This document shows, in pieces, positions 61,757 to 64,000 of a stretch of 64,000 bases of DNA. Source of the DNA: Aliiroseovarius sediminis (lineage in GTDB: Bacteria; Pseudomonadota; Alphaproteobacteria; Rhodobacterales; Rhodobacteraceae). Under the pieces are notes generated by a model. The model did not search any database and was not told where the DNA came from. It saw only the letters and a program-made list of their open reading frames with translations. The stretch's first letter is position 1. The number at the start of each line of letters is the position of its first letter. Location of the stretch: assembly GCF_022678485.1 (NCBI RefSeq), contig NZ_JALBYP010000018.1:186001-250000 (forward strand), given 5' to 3'. The translations under genes and the position numbers were made by a program.

Positions 61757-63004
61757 TCAATCTGAGGCGCTTGATTGGCCGTTCAGCACCGCTGCCCAGT
61801 CCTCTAGCATCGCACGACGACGACTCAGCATGTCCGTCCGGCGATAGGCGCGCTCAACCTCGCTGCCAACCGTGTGCGCCAGGGCAAGCTCGGCCAAAAC
61901 ATGGTCATATCCATGTTCAGCCGCCCAGTCGCGAAAGGTGGATCGCAACCCATGTGGCACCGCAGGACGGCCTGAGCGGGCGTCGAGATAACCGGGACCT
62001 CCCGCCTGTTCTTCGGCTTTCTGCATTTTGCGCATGACAGCGGATAGCGACATGTCAGACAGCATTCCGCCTTGAGGGGCGAAGAACACAAAATCGCTGC
62101 CTTCCAAACGCGGCAGGTCGCGCAGAAGTTTGACCGCCCCCTCTGGCAACGGCACGCGATGCTCTCGCCCCGCCTTCATGCGATTTGACGGTATGACCCA
62201 AAGCGCTTCATCCAAATCCACTTCGTTCCAGGTCATACCGCGCACCTCACCTGAGCGCGTGGCGGTCAGGCAGAGAAACTGCAAGGCGCGGGCAGAATTG
62301 CCGCCCCGCGTGGCGAGCGCGTCCCACCAGCCCGGCGCATCCTTGAGCGTGAGCGCGGCATGGTGGCGGGTTTTGACGATCTTCTCGGGTTTGGGCAGAA
62401 GCTCAGATAGAAACCCTTTGTAGCGCGCTGGGTTGTCGCTTTTGCGGTGGTTGGCGACAATGGCCCAATCAAAGACTTTCTCGATCCGGCCCCGCAAGCG
62501 TCGGGCGGTTTCCGTCTTAGTCAGCCAGATCGGCTCCAGGATGCGCAACACGTCCTGTACCATCACCGCTTCCATCGACATATGCCCGATGGCCGGGATC
62601 GCATAATTGTCCAGGGTCGAGCGCCATTGCTTGCGGTGCTTGTCGTTGCGAAACTCCTTGAGCTTGATCTCAAGATAGCGATCCACCGCATTGGCAAAAT
62701 TCATATTGCCTTTGTCTATGTTGCGCTCGACGCGCGGGTCTTTGCCATTGCGCACCATCCGCTTGTTCTCAAGCGCATCCTCGCGTGCCATCGCCAGAGT
62801 GCTAATCGGAAAGCTGCCAAGCCCAAGCTCAACGCGCTTGCCGCCGACAACCACGCGCTGCACCCATTGCTTGCGGCCCGCCTTGTCGAGCCGTAGGTAA
62901 AGTCCCGTGCCTTTGCCGTCATGGTACTTACCAGGCGCGCGAACCTTGCTCACTAAGGCGGCTGTGAGCCCTGAATTTGGTCCTGGTCGGTTTGAAGTGG
63001 TCAC
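61757..63004 (-). CDS. int: P4-type tyrosine integrase
   Basis: This 415-residue integrase begins at GTG 63004 (TTG 63007 possible). The DUF4102 N-terminal arm-binding domain shows YHDGKGTGLYLRLDKAGRKQ and KRVELGLGSFPISTLAMARE. Core-binding follows near 110-200. The catalytic residues are R in TATRSGEVRGMTWNEV, H-x-x-R in VPHGLRSTFRDWAAEHG, the following LAHTVGSEVERAY and its tyrosine. The ribosome-binding site GGGGG lies inside an ATCCCCC arm-type repeat read on the opposite strand, so bound integrase could block its own translation start region. It lies 145 bp inside attR. Confidence 0.94.
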   Translation of the reverse strand: MTTSNRPGPNSGLTAALVSKVRAPGKYHDGKGTGLYLRLDKAGRKQWVQRVVVGGKRVELGLGSFPISTLAMAREDALENKRMVRNGKDPRVERNIDKGNMNFANAVDRYLEIKLKEFRNDKHRKQWRSTLDNYAIPAIGHMSMEAVMVQDVLRILEPIWLTKTETARRLRGRIEKVFDWAIVANHRKSDNPARYKGFLSELLPKPEKIVKTRHHAALTLKDAPGWWDALATRGGNSARALQFLCLTATRSGEVRGMTWNEVDLDEALWVIPSNRMKAGREHRVPLPEGAVKLLRDLPRLEGSDFVFFAPQGGMLSDMSLSAVMRKMQKAEEQAGGPGYLDARSGRPAVPHGLRSTFRDWAAEHGYDHVLAELALAHTVGSEVERAYRRTDMLSRRRAMLEDWAAVLNGQSSASD

Positions 63005-63010
63005 CAATCT

Positions 63011-63030
63011 ATCCCCCTATCTATCCCCCA
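63011..63030. promoter_or_regulatory. Candidate integrase arm-type sites, right
   Basis: ATCCCCCT (63011-63018) and ATCCCCCA (63023-63030) repeat with a 12-bp period just upstream of int, as at the left end. A single further copy lies at 63169-63176 just outside attR. Confidence 0.5.
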
Positions 63031-63151
63031 ATAATTGTCGGATACAGCGGGAATATGCAAGACGTTAGTGGAACACGAACTCACCTATATAACTATAATA
63101 AAAAGGATATTAATGGACGTTGTGGGATCGGCTCGCACTGTATTATGGCTG

Positions 63152-63166
63152 CCTTCCGCTCCGCCA
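63152..63166. other. attR core of the tRNA-Ser island
   Basis: Exact 15-bp copy of the tRNA-Ser(GGA) 3' end (CCTTCCGCTCCGCCA). It marks the right border of the island; the preceding and following bases do not match the left side. Confidence 0.78.

Positions 63167-64000
<834 letters not shown>

Larger units (their letters stand above)
53411..63166. mobile_element. Genomic island inserted in tRNA-Ser(GGA)
   Basis: The island runs from the tRNA end to the 15-bp repeat and measures about 9.8 kb. It carries a P4-type integrase at the right end, an alpA-orf-primase-DUF3987 helicase operon, a second short tyrosine recombinase and envelope cargo. The cargo part (53.4-58.5 kb) is richer in A+T than the chromosome, consistent with transfer. 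No capsid, terminase or conjugation gene is seen, so it is neither a complete prophage nor an ICE. It is best read as an integrative or satellite-like element. Confidence 0.82.

Overview
The window is a high-GC alphaproteobacterial chromosome segment, most likely from the Rhodobacteraceae (Roseobacter group). Four things point there: the gene order (dnaG-rpoD, nrdR-ribD...ribE...ribB-ribH-nusB, trgA-trgB-cysK, acuI), a circularly permuted two-piece tmRNA, a tRNA-His of the unusual alphaproteobacterial type (no G-1, A73), and alphaproteobacterial LexA-type (GTTC-N7-GTTC) and FNR-type operators. All functional calls come from reading translations and motifs; no database search was run.

Layout. 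1-5.8 kb: start of homoserine dehydrogenase, a small lipoprotein, a TetR regulator, then dnaG and rpoD. 5.8-17.6 kb: YjbQ, dodecin (flavin storage), nrdR and a riboflavin/lumazine gene series (ribD, ribE, ribBA-type, ribH, nusB). The series is interrupted by an opposite-strand Kdo-linked capsule export set (kpsS, Wza-like lipoprotein, kpsC), a Tat-exported metallo-beta-lactamase and a NYN nuclease. The GTP cyclohydrolase II half of the RibBA protein has lost its zinc cysteines. 17.7-25 kb: PQQ-type sugar dehydrogenase, a possible structured RNA, LexA-controlled mmcB, tRNA-His, a pseudouridine synthase, cardiolipin synthase, rpoH and a DksA/TraR zinc-finger protein. 25-40.6 kb: FNR-boxed di-heme cytochrome c peroxidase, pepF, PBP1A, RNase E behind a long leader, tusA, ccdA, an alpha/beta hydrolase overlapping a cytochrome P450, fumC with two small companions, and SspB. 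40.6-53.3 kb: a decayed chromate transporter, the tmRNA gene (tag ANDNKAPAMALAA), acrylyl-CoA reductase acuI, a cysteine-desulfurase-like enzyme, cfa, the tellurite-resistance locus trgA-trgB-cysK, an MscS-type channel and an alanyl-tRNA editing protein.

53.3-63.2 kb is a roughly 9.8 kb genomic island inserted at the 3' end of tRNA-Ser(GGA). The last 15 bp of the tRNA gene are repeated exactly at 63152-63166, next to a P4-type tyrosine integrase. An alpA-orf-primase-DUF3987 helicase operon, joined by ATGA overlaps, forms the replication/regulation module. The cargo half, richer in A+T, carries an outer-membrane barrel resembling the Slam (SlipAM) translocon and a TbpB-barrel-like lipoprotein, together a possible surface-lipoprotein export pair. 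It also carries a compact second tyrosine recombinase and a lipoprotein with an S74-chaperone-like segment. ATCCCCC pairs with 12-bp spacing lie near both island ends and look like integrase arm sites. The chromosome resumes after 63167 and the window ends inside phosphoglucomutase.
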